Positions 27,532-36,725 of a stretch of 64,000 nt of DNA are shown piece by piece. The notes beneath the pieces are model-generated. The model saw nothing but the letters and a program-made list of their open reading frames with translations, ran no database searches and was not told where the DNA came from. The stretch is from the NCBI RefSeq assembly GCF_900114675.1, contig NZ_FOZM01000003.1, positions 395,569 through 459,568 on the forward strand, written 5' to 3'. This DNA is from Yoonia litorea (lineage in GTDB: Bacteria; Pseudomonadota; Alphaproteobacteria; Rhodobacterales; Rhodobacteraceae). Numbering within the stretch: position 1 is the first letter of the stretch; the number at the start of each line of letters is the position of its first letter. A program made the position numbers and the translations under genes.

Positions 27532-28770
27532 TCAGGCCGCTTTTTCCAATTCGAAGGCATCATGCAGGGCCTGCACGGCAAGTTCCATGTATTTTCGATC
27601 AATCAGCACAGAAATCTTGATTTCCGATGTTGTAATGACCTTGATGTTGATGCCCTCAGCAGACAGCACATGGAACATCTTTGCAGCCACACCGGTATGG
27701 CTGCGCATCCCGATCCCGACGACACTGACCTTTGCGACACCTTCGTCGGCCACCAGATCGTGGTAATTGATATCGCCCTTGGTCTTTGCTTCCTGCATGG
27801 CCTTTTCAGCACGCATGACCTGATCCACAGGACAGGAGAAGGTCATGTCGGTCCGGCCTTCCTCAGAGATGTTCTGCACGATCATATCGACGTTCACGCC
27901 AGCCTCTGACAGCGGCCCGAAGATCGCCGCAGCGATTCCTGGGCGGTCAGCGACCGAGATAAGTGTCATTTTTGCTTCGTCGCGGGAATAGGCGACACCG
28001 GCCACAACATTGGATTCCATGATTTCCTCCTCATCGCAGACCAGCGTTCCGGCGCTGTCGGATGGTTCTTCAAATGATGATAGCACCCGCAAGCGCACCT
28101 TGTAACGCATGGCCAGTTCGACCGAGCGGGTTTGCAGGACCTTGGCGCCAAGCGAGGCCAGTTCGAGCATTTCCTCAAAGGCGATCTTGTCGAGCTTGCG
28201 GGCCTTGCTGGTGATGCGCGGGTCGGTTGTGTAGACACCGTCCACGTCAGTGTAGATATCGCAACGCTCTGCCCCGAAGGCTGCGGCAAAAGCAACGGCC
28301 GTTGTATCCGAACCACCGCGGCCCAATGTGGTGATGCGGCCCTCCGGGCTAATCCCCTGGAAGCCTGCAACCACGGCCACCTTCATACCTTCGGCGAATT
28401 TGGCCTTGATATTGTCATTGGGGATTTCTTCGATCCGTGCGCTGGAATGGGCAGAGGTCGTCTTCACCGGCACCTGCCAGCCTTGCCAGCTGCGGGCAGG
28501 GATATCCATCTCCTGCAGCCGCAGTGCCATCAGGCCAGCGGTCACGTTCTCGCCCGATGATACAATGGCGTCATATTCACGCGCGTCATAAAGCGGCGAC
28601 GTCTCTTTGACCCACCCTTCCAACTCGTTGGTTTTGCCCGACATGGCAGAGACGATGACGATCACATCATAGCCGTTGGCCACTTCCAAAGCGACGCGTT
28701 TGGCCGCGCGGGCAATCCGGTCGAGGTTTGCCACTGACGTGCCGCCAAATTTCATCACAAGCGTAGGCAT
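27532..28770 (-). CDS. lysC: Aspartate kinase
   Basis: Phosphorylates aspartate as the first step to lysine, threonine and methionine. The 412-aa protein opens with VMKFGGTSVANLDRIARAA, has GRGGSDTTAVAFAAAFGAERCDIYTDVDG in the kinase domain (quoted in outline), and two C-terminal ACT domains (from about residue 270) for feedback by lysine and/or threonine. AAGGGA lies about 8 bases before the ATG. thrC at 13.2 kb is in the same pathway but not in this operon. Confidence 0.96.
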   Translation of the reverse strand: MPTLVMKFGGTSVANLDRIARAAKRVALEVANGYDVIVIVSAMSGKTNELEGWVKETSPLYDAREYDAIVSSGENVTAGLMALRLQEMDIPARSWQGWQVPVKTTSAHSSARIEEIPNDNIKAKFAEGMKVAVVAGFQGISPEGRITTLGRGGSDTTAVAFAAAFGAERCDIYTDVDGVYTTDPRITSKARKLDKIAFEEMLELASLGAKVLQTRSVELAMRYKVRLRVLSSFEEPSDSAGTLVCDEEEIMESNVVAGVAYSRDEAKMTLISVADRPGIAAAIFGPLSEAGVNVDMIVQNISEEGRTDMTFSCPVDQVMRAEKAMQEAKTKGDINYHDLVADEGVAKVSVVGIGMRSHTGVAAKMFHVLSAEGINIKVITTSEIKISVLIDRKYMELAVQALHDAFELEKAA

Positions 28771-28840
28771 GGGTCGTCCCTTGGGGATAGGTCTTTGATC
28801 GACGCTCCCTTTAATGCCGCAAGGTCAGAAGGGCAATCGG

Positions 28841-29491
28841 TTAGTAAGGGTGGGGCCGCCCGTCCCAGTTTTCAAAGACACCTGTGGTTTCAGGACCAAG
28901 GGTGTCAAAACGGGCCATAAGACCGTCGGCGCTTTCTTCCATTGAGATTGCGGCATTTGGTCCGCCCATGTCGGTGCGCACCCAGCCGGGGTGATAGACA
29001 CCGACGCCAAACCCCTCTGACTGGAGGTCCATCGCAAGATTGCGCCCGAGGTTCAGAACGGCGGCCTTGCTGGCACGGTAGATGTAGCCGCCCCCTGATG
29101 CGATTTCGGATGATCCCATCTGGGAGCCGATGATTGCGATCTTGGGATGATCGCTCAAACGCAAGTTGGACAGAAGCGACTGCACCGTCATAAAGACACC
29201 TGTCACATTTGCCGCAAACGTCGCCTCCCAGAGCTGGCTGCGATAACCGCTTTCAAGACGCTCATCCCTGTCGAGGTTCACCCCCGCATTGCAGACGAGA
29301 AGATCAATTGGCTGACCTTTCAGCCGCGTCGCAAGCGCACATTGCGACGCAGGATCGATCACATCAAGCTGCAACATATTGTCTTCTTCAGGCGCGCGAT
29401 GGGTGCCAAAGACCGTCTCGCCGCGCGTGCGATACCCGTCAAACAGCGCCTTGCCGATGCCGCGATTGGCGCCTGTGATCAGAACTGTCAT
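28841..29491 (-). CDS. Short-chain dehydrogenase/reductase
   Basis: NAD(P)-dependent SDR of 216 aa. The N-terminal nucleotide loop is TGANRGIGKAL, the NAG motif reads VCNAGVN, and the active-site Tyr and Lys are in YRASKAAVLNLG after a Ser in GSQMGS. It precedes lysC by 70 bases on the same strand and follows a strong terminator. Substrate not predictable. Confidence 0.92.
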   Translation of the reverse strand: MTVLITGANRGIGKALFDGYRTRGETVFGTHRAPEEDNMLQLDVIDPASQCALATRLKGQPIDLLVCNAGVNLDRDERLESGYRSQLWEATFAANVTGVFMTVQSLLSNLRLSDHPKIAIIGSQMGSSEIASGGGYIYRASKAAVLNLGRNLAMDLQSEGFGVGVYHPGWVRTDMGGPNAAISMEESADGLMARFDTLGPETTGVFENWDGRPHPY

Positions 29492-29514
29492 GTGCGGCTC
29501 CCTCTTTCATCTTG

Positions 29515-29545
29515 GTCAAAAAAACTCCCGCCGGAGGCTCCGGCG
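29515..29545 (-). terminator. Intrinsic terminator after the Nudix-DUF1178 unit
   Basis: On the minus strand the palindromic stem CGCCGGAG / CTCCGGCG (29529-29545) is followed by GGGAG and seven T residues (A tract at 29518-29524 on the plus strand). This is a canonical Rho-independent terminator about 50 bases after the DUF1178 stop. Confidence 0.8.
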
Positions 29546-29595
29546 CGTCCAGACCGTGCGCCAGTCAAACTAGTGCACGCGGCTGCCTTATCCCG

Positions 29596-30003
29596 CTAGT
29601 TGGTCTTTTTCTTTGGCATGAAGGGCAACGGAACGACGGGCACACCGTCTTCGACCAGTTTCTTGGCCTCTTGCAGATTGGCCTCGCCATAGATGGATCG
29701 CGCCGGGGCGATCCCGTCGTGCATGTCGCGTGCCTCTTTGGCAAAGCTCTTGCCGACATAATCCGAGGTGCTCTCGACCTTTTCACGCAAAGCCGCAATC
29801 GCCGCCTCTTGCGGGCGCGCTGGTGCTGTCACTGCGCGTGACGTGCTGACGGCGGGTGCCATGACGGTTTTGCTGACTTTGGTCGATCCGCAAGTCGCAC
29901 AGCTGACCATTCCGGCGGCCACGAGCTTGTCGTAAGCCTCGCCAGACTGAAACCAGCTTTCAAACGCATGGTCCTGTTCGCATTTGAGGTTGAATCGGAT
30001 CAT
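29596..30003 (-). CDS. DUF1178 family protein
   Basis: A 135-aa alphaproteobacterial conserved protein of unknown function. It begins MIRFNLKCEQDHAFESWFQS and has the zinc-ribbon-like pairs C-x-x-x-H and CATCGSTKV, followed by a low-complexity linker and a helical region (ALREKVESTSDYVGKSFA). The start at 30003 is the family's usual N-terminus; 24 further codons upstream are not supported. It follows the Nudix gene by 61 bases. Confidence 0.88.
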   Translation of the reverse strand: MIRFNLKCEQDHAFESWFQSGEAYDKLVAAGMVSCATCGSTKVSKTVMAPAVSTSRAVTAPARPQEAAIAALREKVESTSDYVGKSFAKEARDMHDGIAPARSIYGEANLQEAKKLVEDGVPVVPLPFMPKKKTN

Positions 30004-30064
30004 TGATCTTGTTTGTCCTGCAGTGATCGGAAAATAGGCTTTTCCAACAGGCTTGCAAGTGAGC

Positions 30065-30538
30065 CTAGCGTCCAAGTGATCTGGGATTGAAGCTTGCCAC
30101 GATCTCGCGCAGCGCCGGCTCAGAGAGCTTTTTGGCCGCTTTTTTCAGACTGAACCATTTTCTGCGGCGCTCGTCTTTTTCGGGCCATTTGCTGTGCACA
30201 TGCGTGACGTGCATCGGGTAAACAAGTGTGATGATGGGCGCATTGCCGACCTTGCCGGGTTTGGCATGGCTGTAGACCCCAAGACAGATATCCTGCACCT
30301 CGCCGCGCAGTCCCGCCTCTTCATAGGCTTCGGTCGCTGCCGCGTTTGCAGGTGTCTGTTTGTGCATCGGCCAGCCCTTGGGGATGATCCAGCGCCGGCG
30401 GGTGCGACTTGTGATCAGGCAAACCTGTAGCTGGTCGTTCTTCATGCGCCAGCAAAGTGCCGCAAATTGCGCGCGCACGTCTGTTTTGTGACCTGTGCGC
30501 AGCTTCAGTGGAAGCTGCTTTGCGATACGTTTGCCCAT
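30065..30538 (-). CDS. Nudix hydrolase
   Basis: Hydrolase of nucleoside-diphosphate-linked compounds, 157 aa. The Nudix box reads GWPMHKQTPANAAATEAYEE then AGL. Compared with G-x5-E-x7-REUXEEXGU, the first Glu is Gln and the Arg is Thr, while the metal-binding Glu residues of the TEAYEE part remain. This variant resembles the diphosphoinositol-polyphosphate-hydrolase-like branch. Divergent from the deacetylase gene and upstream of DUF1178. Confidence 0.88.
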   Translation of the reverse strand: MGKRIAKQLPLKLRTGHKTDVRAQFAALCWRMKNDQLQVCLITSRTRRRWIIPKGWPMHKQTPANAAATEAYEEAGLRGEVQDICLGVYSHAKPGKVGNAPIITLVYPMHVTHVHSKWPEKDERRRKWFSLKKAAKKLSEPALREIVASFNPRSLGR

Positions 30539-30583
30539 GTTCTCCGGCTGAAAAGAGATTAATTCTGCCCCATGGAAGAAGTT

Positions 30584-31723
30584 ATGCAGAGCGTCGATGG
30601 CGGAGCAAGTGGATTACCGATTTTTATCGGCAACGAGATTTACCGTCATTCAAGCTATGGCGCTTGGCATCCGCTCAGGGTGCCGCGTGTGTCGACCGTG
30701 ATGGATCTGGCGCGGGCATTGGGCTGGCTGCCGCCTGCGCAATTCGTGACCAGTCCGCGCGCCAAACCTGCGGCGCTCACCGGGTTTCATACACCGCGAT
30801 ACCTTTCAGCGCTTGTGCAGGCAGAGCACGATGGTGCGGTGACAGATGACGTGCGTGCGCGGCATGCCTTGGGCACACCGTCCAATCCTGTCTTTCCCGA
30901 AATGTATCGCAGACCGGCCACGTCTGCCGGTGCCTCGATCCTGGCGGGCGAGTTGTTGCGACGCGGGGGCGTTGTTTACTCACCCGCTGGCGGCACACAC
31001 CACGGCATGCCTGATCGGGCAAACGGCTTTTGCTATCTCAACGATCCGGTGCTGGCGATACAATCCTTGCGCCGCAACGGGGTGGGGCGCGTTGCCTATA
31101 TTGATATTGACGCCCATCATCCTGATGGCGTTGAGCATGCCTTCGAGACCGATCCTGACACGCTGATGATCTCTGTCCACGAGGCCAACAGATGGCCACG
31201 CACCGGCGCGTTGACGGACAGTGGCGTCGGGCAGGTCTATAACCTGCCGGTGGCGGCAGGTCTGAATGACGACGAAATGGCGTTGATCAGGGACGAATTG
31301 ATCTTGCCGCTTGTGACGGCGTTTCAACCTGAAGCCATCGTCCTGCAGTGTGGCGCCGATGCCGTGACCGAAGATCCACAATCGCGTCTGACCCTCTCGA
31401 ACAATGCGCATTGGGCGATTGTTGCGGCACTCAAGCCCATTGCTCCGCGCTACCTTGTGCTGGGTGGGGGTGGCTACAACCCGTGGTCGGTCGGGCGGCT
31501 TTGGACAGGCGTCTGGGGCGTGTTGAACGGCCAACAAATCCCAAAGGCGCTGCCGCCTGCCGCCCAAGGTGTCCTCGGTGCGCTGACGTGGGATGGGCCG
31601 CTGCGCCGGCATCATCCGCAAGCTCATTGGATCAACACGTTGCGTGACCACCCACGCGGCGGGCCGATCCGGGATGAGATACGCCGCGATGTGGCGCAAT
31701 TGGCCAAAAGACAGCAGCCCTGA
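30584..31723 (+). CDS. Histone deacetylase family protein (AcuC/Hda-like)
   Basis: Zinc-dependent deacetylase of about 379 aa, likely acting on acetylated lysines, acetoin-metabolism enzymes or acetylated polyamines. Motifs are the tandem His pair SPAGGTHHGMPDRANGFC, the zinc ligands in YIDIDAHHPDGVEHAF and GADAVTEDPQSRL, and GGGGYNPWSVGRLW. The second ATG (30584) has GGAAG 5 bases upstream and is preferred to 30572. The gene stands alone before modA. Confidence 0.9.
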   Translation: MQSVDGGASGLPIFIGNEIYRHSSYGAWHPLRVPRVSTVMDLARALGWLPPAQFVTSPRAKPAALTGFHTPRYLSALVQAEHDGAVTDDVRARHALGTPSNPVFPEMYRRPATSAGASILAGELLRRGGVVYSPAGGTHHGMPDRANGFCYLNDPVLAIQSLRRNGVGRVAYIDIDAHHPDGVEHAFETDPDTLMISVHEANRWPRTGALTDSGVGQVYNLPVAAGLNDDEMALIRDELILPLVTAFQPEAIVLQCGADAVTEDPQSRLTLSNNAHWAIVAALKPIAPRYLVLGGGGYNPWSVGRLWTGVWGVLNGQQIPKALPPAAQGVLGALTWDGPLRRHHPQAHWINTLRDHPRGGPIRDEIRRDVAQLAKRQQP

Positions 31724-31816
31724 CCAGGCTACCCCCGTTCTGGCCGTCATCAATTTTTCCCCTGCTGCCGCAAAGCTCACCTTGCCACCGCATCGCGCGC
31801 GTCCAATAGTCGGCCC

Positions 31817-32560
31817 ATGCGTTTTATCGGTCTCATTGCATGTTTGATCCTGGCAGGTTCCGCGCCGGCACGGGCGGATGTGCTGGTGTTCGCAGCGGCC
31901 AGCCTGAAGGGACCACTGGACGAGATCGCGGCGCAGTTTGATGATGTCACGGTTTCTTATGCTGGCAGTGGCACAATCGCCCGACAGGTCAGCCTCGGCG
32001 CGCCTGCGGATGTGGTCATTCTTGCCAACGCGGTCTGGATGGAGGTGTTGATCGAAGGGCGTCATGTCATCCCTGAAAGCGTCAAGGACGTGGCCTCCAA
32101 CAGGCTGATCGTGATTGGTGCGGCGGGAAGCGGTGAACTGGCCCTGACAGAAAAGGCGTTCGTTGAAAGACTGGGCGATGGGCGTCTTGCTGTCGGTCTG
32201 ACAGACGCTGTGCCAGCGGGGATTTACGCGCGCGCCAGTCTGGAGGCTCTGGGGCTTTGGGGCGCCGTCTCGGATCGCCTTGCTGAAGTCGATAACGTTC
32301 GGGCCGTTGTTGCGCTTGTTGCGCGCGGACAGGCGCCACTCGGCATCACCTACCGCACCGACGCAGATGTCTCCGACGCTGTGGAGGAAGTCGCCGCATT
32401 TCCCGCCGAGAGCCACTCGCCAATCCGCTATACGGCGGCAATAACCCCATCGGACAATCCTGATACAGCCGCGTTTCTGCAGTTTCTGTCCAGCGACGAA
32501 GGGCAGGCGCATCTCACTGCAGCGGGGTTTCTGCCACCGCAACCGGAGCCGATTGACTGA
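31817..32560 (+). CDS. modA: Molybdate ABC transporter substrate-binding protein
   Basis: Periplasmic molybdate/tungstate-binding protein (247 aa). A signal peptide (MRFIGLIACLILAGSAPARA) precedes DVLVFAAASLKGPLDEIA, the start of the ModA fold, and GSGTIARQVSLGAPADVVILA provides ligand-binding Ser residues. Its stop overlaps modB (TGATG). I saw no ModE-type palindrome or molybdenum-cofactor riboswitch in the 93 bases upstream. Confidence 0.94.
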   Translation: MRFIGLIACLILAGSAPARADVLVFAAASLKGPLDEIAAQFDDVTVSYAGSGTIARQVSLGAPADVVILANAVWMEVLIEGRHVIPESVKDVASNRLIVIGAAGSGELALTEKAFVERLGDGRLAVGLTDAVPAGIYARASLEALGLWGAVSDRLAEVDNVRAVVALVARGQAPLGITYRTDADVSDAVEEVAAFPAESHSPIRYTAAITPSDNPDTAAFLQFLSSDEGQAHLTAAGFLPPQPEPID

Positions 32561-33249
32561 TGCTCGGCGCTGAAGAGATGACGGCTATCTGGCTATCGCT
32601 CAGGGTGGCGCTTGTGGCCACGCTTGTCGCACTGCCGCTGGCGATCTGGATCGCCTATCTTCTTGCCAGAAAGACGTTTCCCGGCAAACAGCTTTTGAAC
32701 GGCGTCGTGCATCTTCCGCTCGTGTTGCCACCCGTTGTGACCGGATATCTTCTTCTGGTCGTGTTCGGAACACAGGCCCCCGTCGGCCGCTTCCTGTCGG
32801 AAACGATGGGTGTCACCTTTGCGTTCCGGTGGACCGGCGCGGCCCTTGCGGCTGGTATCATGGCATTCCCCCTCATGGTGCGTGCGATCAGGTTGGGCAT
32901 CGAAGCGGTCGATCCGGGGCTAGAGGAAGCTGCCGAAACGCTGGGCAGCACGCGCACGCGGGTCTTTCGGACGATCACGCTTCCCTTGGTTCTGCCGGGC
33001 GTTTTCGCGGGTGCCGTCCTCGGTTTTGCCAAGGCGCTGGGCGAATTTGGCGCAACGATCACATTTGTCGCAGCCATTCCGGGCGAAACCCAGACAATCC
33101 CGACGGCCATTTATGGCTTGCTTCAAGTGCCGGGGAGCGAACCCGCCGTCGTCGGGCTGGTTTCAGTCTCGATTGCTTTGGCGATGGGCGCCTTGCTGGT
33201 GTCTGAATGGCTGGCACGGCGCATGGCCAAAAAGCTGGGGCGCGCATGA
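32560..33249 (+). CDS. modB: Molybdate ABC transporter permease
   Basis: Inner-membrane permease (229 aa) with about five or six helices. The cytoplasmic EAA loop, EEAAETLGSTRTRVFRTITL, contacts ModC, and the conserved ALGEFGATITFVAAIPGETQ follows. It overlaps modA by one base and modC by four (ATGA), so the three are co-translated. Confidence 0.95.
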   Translation: MLGAEEMTAIWLSLRVALVATLVALPLAIWIAYLLARKTFPGKQLLNGVVHLPLVLPPVVTGYLLLVVFGTQAPVGRFLSETMGVTFAFRWTGAALAAGIMAFPLMVRAIRLGIEAVDPGLEEAAETLGSTRTRVFRTITLPLVLPGVFAGAVLGFAKALGEFGATITFVAAIPGETQTIPTAIYGLLQVPGSEPAVVGLVSVSIALAMGALLVSEWLARRMAKKLGRA

Positions 33250-34307
33250 TCGAGGTCACCGTCAAGAAAGCGCTCGGGCAATTCAACCTTGATGCACGGT
33301 TTTCGGCCCCTCAGGGGGTGACGGCGCTTTTCGGTCCTTCAGGCAGCGGCAAAACCTCTCTGATCAACATGATCGCGGGGCTGAATGTGCCCGACAGCGG
33401 TCGCATCGACGTTGATGGCACCTGCCTTTATGACAGCACGACAGGCCGCTCACTGCCGGTCAGGAAAAGGCGCGTGGGCTACGTGTTTCAGGAGGCCCGC
33501 CTCTTTCCGCATCTCACCGTGCTGAGGAATTTGCGGTATGGTGGTACCCATGATGAAGCGCAGGTGATCAAGCTTCTCGGGTTGTCAGATCTGCGCGACC
33601 GGATGCCTGCGAACCTGTCAGGTGGCGAACGGCAGCGGGTAGCTCTGGGGCGCGCATTGATGTGCGATCCGCAGATCCTGCTGATGGACGAGCCTCTTGC
33701 CGCGCTGGATGCGCCCCGCAAGGCCGAGATCCTGCCCTATCTTGCACGCCTGCGCGACGAGGTCAGCGTGCCGATTATCTATGTCAGCCATGACATGTCC
33801 GAAGTGGCGCAACTGGCGACTACACTGGTCGTCATGGAGTCCGGCCGTGTTGTGGCATCGGGACCTTTGGCGCAGGTTCTCTCTGATCCCGCGATCGTGC
33901 CATTGGTCGGGGTCCGGTCCGCAGGCGCTGTGATCAATGCCACCGTCTCTGGCAGATTGCTTGATGACGGGCTGACCGAAGTGGCGTTTTCCGGCGGCAG
34001 GCTTCTGTTGCCCGGCAATTTCGGGTCTTTGGGCCAGAAGATGCGGCTGCGCATTCCCGCACAGGATGTCATTCTTGCACGGTCCCGCCCCGAAGGGATC
34101 AGCGCACTCAACGTGCTGCCCGTTGTTGTGAAGGCCATCGAGCAAGGCAAGGGACCGGGCGTCGCGGTACGCTTGCAGGCCGGAGACGACATGCTTCTGG
34201 CGCGCATCACAAAGCGAAGCGCAGGCCGGATGCAGCTTGCGCGGGGGCAGCAAATCTTCGCGATTATCAAGGCAACGGCGGTGGGCCGCGAAGACATCAG
34301 CCTCTAG
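33246..34307 (+). CDS. modC: Molybdate ABC transporter ATP-binding protein
   Basis: ATPase of the molybdate importer (353 aa). Walker A GPSGSGKTS, signature LSGGERQRVALGRAL, Walker B ILLMDEPLAALD and the switch His in YVSHDMSEVA are all present; a C-terminal TOBE (molybdate-binding) domain starts near residue 285. The start is the ATG at 33246 overlapping the modB stop. The uptake system would supply molybdenum for enzymes such as the hydroxylase at 50-52 kb. Confidence 0.95.
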   Translation: MIEVTVKKALGQFNLDARFSAPQGVTALFGPSGSGKTSLINMIAGLNVPDSGRIDVDGTCLYDSTTGRSLPVRKRRVGYVFQEARLFPHLTVLRNLRYGGTHDEAQVIKLLGLSDLRDRMPANLSGGERQRVALGRALMCDPQILLMDEPLAALDAPRKAEILPYLARLRDEVSVPIIYVSHDMSEVAQLATTLVVMESGRVVASGPLAQVLSDPAIVPLVGVRSAGAVINATVSGRLLDDGLTEVAFSGGRLLLPGNFGSLGQKMRLRIPAQDVILARSRPEGISALNVLPVVVKAIEQGKGPGVAVRLQAGDDMLLARITKRSAGRMQLARGQQIFAIIKATAVGREDISL

Positions 34308-34368
34308 CCGCTTCCTTCGGTTAGGCTCTTGACGACGCGGCTGCGCAAACGTAGGTGAAGCGCAGGAC

Positions 34369-34442
34369 GGCGAGTGGGCAGGTAGGTTATGCAGCGGATT
34401 GCAAATCCGTGTAGACCGGTTCGATTCCGGTACTCGCCTCCA
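34369..34442 (+). tRNA. tRNA-Cys (GCA)
   Basis: A 74-base cloverleaf. Acceptor arms GGCGAGT (34369-34375) and ACTCGCC (34432-34438) pair fully, the anticodon loop is TTGCAAA with anticodon GCA, the T arm is CCGGTTCGATTCCGG, and CCA is encoded at 34440-34442. Confidence 0.97.
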
Positions 34443-34576
34443 ACATTGCCAAATCCCTTTATCTTCCCTGAAAAAACACGCGGGCTGCGGCAGTCTTGTG
34501 CAGCCGTTGTTATTGCCGCCCATGCCCAACTGTGGCATGAAGCTTGTGATCTCTATTGAACGAAAGAGTTTAGCGC

Positions 34577-35230
34577 GTGACTGACTTTACCGCCCGCCGC
34601 ACAATGATGGTCGACACTCAGGTTCGCCCGTCAGATGTGACAAAATTCCCGATTATCGACGCGATGCTGTCTGTGCCGCGCGAGGCCTATGTGCCAGATA
34701 GCAAACGCGAGGCCGCCTATATTGGCGAAAACCTGCAGATCGACTCTGACCGGGTCATGCTGGAGCCGCGCACATTGGCCAAGATGCTTGAGGCGCTGAA
34801 TGTGCAACCATCGCATGTTGCGTTGGATATCGGCTGCGGCCTTGGCTATTCGACAGCGGTTCTGGCGCAGATGTGCGACTTTGTCGTGGCTGTCGAGGAT
34901 GAAGAGGGACGCGCGCAAGAGGCACAGTCGATCCTCTCCGATCAAGGGGTTGATAATGCCGCTGTCATGTCCGGCCCACTGGCCGAGGGGGCGGCCAAGT
35001 CAGGACCTTATGACATCATCACAATCCAAGGTGGCGTGGAAGACGTGCCACAAGCGCTGACCGACCAGCTTCGTGAAGGTGGACGGATTGCCTGTGTCTT
35101 TCTGGAAGGCACGCTCGGTGTCGTCCGCGTCGGTCACAAGCTTGATGGTGTTGTAAACTGGCGTTTTGCCTTCAATGCCAGCGCGCCGATCCTTGCCGGA
35201 TTTGAAAAGGCGAAGGTTTTTGCTCTTTAA
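34577..35230 (+). CDS. Protein-L-isoaspartate O-methyltransferase family protein
   Basis: A 217-aa class I methyltransferase of the Pcm type, which repairs isoaspartyl residues. The SAM motif is HVALDIGCGLGYSTAVLAQM and the upstream segment MMVDTQVRPSDVTKFPIIDAM matches Pcm-like alphaproteobacterial proteins. The start is a GTG at 34577. It lies 57 bases before the TolC gene, an order typical of Rhodobacteraceae; the short C-terminus suggests a Pcm-like paralogue rather than canonical Pcm. Confidence 0.87.
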   Translation: MTDFTARRTMMVDTQVRPSDVTKFPIIDAMLSVPREAYVPDSKREAAYIGENLQIDSDRVMLEPRTLAKMLEALNVQPSHVALDIGCGLGYSTAVLAQMCDFVVAVEDEEGRAQEAQSILSDQGVDNAAVMSGPLAEGAAKSGPYDIITIQGGVEDVPQALTDQLREGGRIACVFLEGTLGVVRVGHKLDGVVNWRFAFNASAPILAGFEKAKVFAL

Positions 35231-35287
35231 TTGATCGTTGGCAGAAACAGCCGCGTATCACACAACAGTTGCATCGAAAGGGAACGC

Positions 35288-36652
35288 ATGTTCGGACGCA
35301 AAGGATTGGCCATCACAGCCGCAATCGTGGCGATGGCGACGGCGCCAGCCGCAAACGCACAGTCGCTGTCCGAAGCACTTGCATCGGCCTACAACAGTTC
35401 GGGGTTGCTTGAGCAAAATCGTGCGCTTCTGCGGGCCGCGGACGAGGGCGTTGCCCAGTCTGTTGCCGCGACGCTGCCGGTCATCAACTGGTCGGCCTCT
35501 GCCACGCGCACCCGTGTGACCACACCGATTGAATCCACCACGAATGCCGCAAATGCCCGCATTTCCGGCAGCGTGACGATCTATGACGGTGGTGCGAATG
35601 ATCTGGCCATCGAGGCACAAAAGGAAATCGTTCTTGCAACGCGCCAGTCATTGCGTGGGGTCGAACAAAGCGTTCTGCTGCGTGCTGTGCAGGCCTATGC
35701 CAACGTCTTGAGCGCGCGCAACTTCGTGCAACTGCGCGAAAACAACGTCCGCCTGATCATTCAGGAATTCCGTGCAGCCCAGGACCGCTTTGAGGTCGGT
35801 GAGGTGACGCGGACAGATGTCTCTCTGGCAGAGGCGCGACTGGCCTCCGCACGTAGCCTGCTGGCTGCGGCGCAGGGCGATCTTGCTGTTGCGGCACAGG
35901 AATTCAATGCGGTTGTCGGCCAGATGCCAACAAGCCCGCGTGCGGTTTCACCGGCACCGGTGTCCCGCAGTCTGCGTGAGGCACAGGCGCTTGCGGTGCG
36001 CAATCACCCCAGCATTCTCGAAGCACAGCATTCGGTAGCCGCTGCCGAACTCAACATCCGTCGCGCAGAGGCGGCAACGCTGCCACGTGCGACGCTTGAT
36101 GCCTTTATCAGCATTGATCAGGATGGCTATGAAACCGGCCAGCTTGGTGTGAATGTCGGCGGGCCGATCTATTCGGGCGGCCTGCTTTCCAGCCAGATCC
36201 GTCAGATCCGCGCCAACCGGGATGCGGCGCGCGCTGGCCTGTTGGTGGCAGTCGAGGCGATTGAACAACAGGTCGCAAATGCGTTTGCGCAGGTGCAGGT
36301 TGCGCGTGCGTCCCGTGAAGCATCCGAACAGCAGATCCGCGCCGCACAGGTCGCCTTTGACGGTGTGCGCGAGGAGGCCCAGCTTGGGTCGCGGACAACG
36401 CTGGACGTGCTCAACGCCGAACAGGAGCTTCTGGACGCCAGAGCAAACCGTATTGCAGCCCAAGCCAACGAGGTTGTGGCCTCCTATGGTTTGCTGGCCT
36501 CGATGGGGCTTTTGACAGCCGATCATCTGAACCTGCCGGTGCAGCAATATGATCCGTCGGCCTACTACAATCTGGTCAAAACGGCACCTGTCGCGATCTC
36601 CGAACAGGGCCGCGCACTTGAGCGGGTGCTGGAGGCAATCGGGCAAGACTGA
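35288..36652 (+). CDS. TolC family outer membrane efflux protein
   Basis: Outer-membrane channel of 454 aa. The signal peptide (FGRKGLAITAAIVAMATAPA, cleaved after ANA) precedes QSLSEALASAYNSSGLLEQN, and two long coiled-coil repeats follow (QEFRAAQDRFEVGEVTRTDV and GVREEAQLGSRTTLDVLNAE), the TolC hallmark. The start at 35288 has AAGGGAA upstream. No inner-membrane or adaptor partner adjoins it, so it likely serves several exporters. Confidence 0.92.
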   Translation: MFGRKGLAITAAIVAMATAPAANAQSLSEALASAYNSSGLLEQNRALLRAADEGVAQSVAATLPVINWSASATRTRVTTPIESTTNAANARISGSVTIYDGGANDLAIEAQKEIVLATRQSLRGVEQSVLLRAVQAYANVLSARNFVQLRENNVRLIIQEFRAAQDRFEVGEVTRTDVSLAEARLASARSLLAAAQGDLAVAAQEFNAVVGQMPTSPRAVSPAPVSRSLREAQALAVRNHPSILEAQHSVAAAELNIRRAEAATLPRATLDAFISIDQDGYETGQLGVNVGGPIYSGGLLSSQIRQIRANRDAARAGLLVAVEAIEQQVANAFAQVQVARASREASEQQIRAAQVAFDGVREEAQLGSRTTLDVLNAEQELLDARANRIAAQANEVVASYGLLASMGLLTADHLNLPVQQYDPSAYYNLVKTAPVAISEQGRALERVLEAIGQD

Positions 36653-36725
36653 CGTCTGAGTTGTCTCAACGTCAGCTTGGCGCTAAAATTGTCGCCAAGG
36701 AGCCACGAGCACGGGAATCTTCGGC

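Noticed and set aside
30980..32542. A 520-codon minus-strand frame over the deacetylase and modA
   Set aside because: Overlaps two genes with clear motifs in the other strand; repetitive Arg/His-rich content and no family features.
33618..34538. A 306-codon minus-strand frame over modC and tRNA-Cys
   Set aside because: It lies antisense to well-supported modC and runs through a tRNA; composition is that of a shadow frame.
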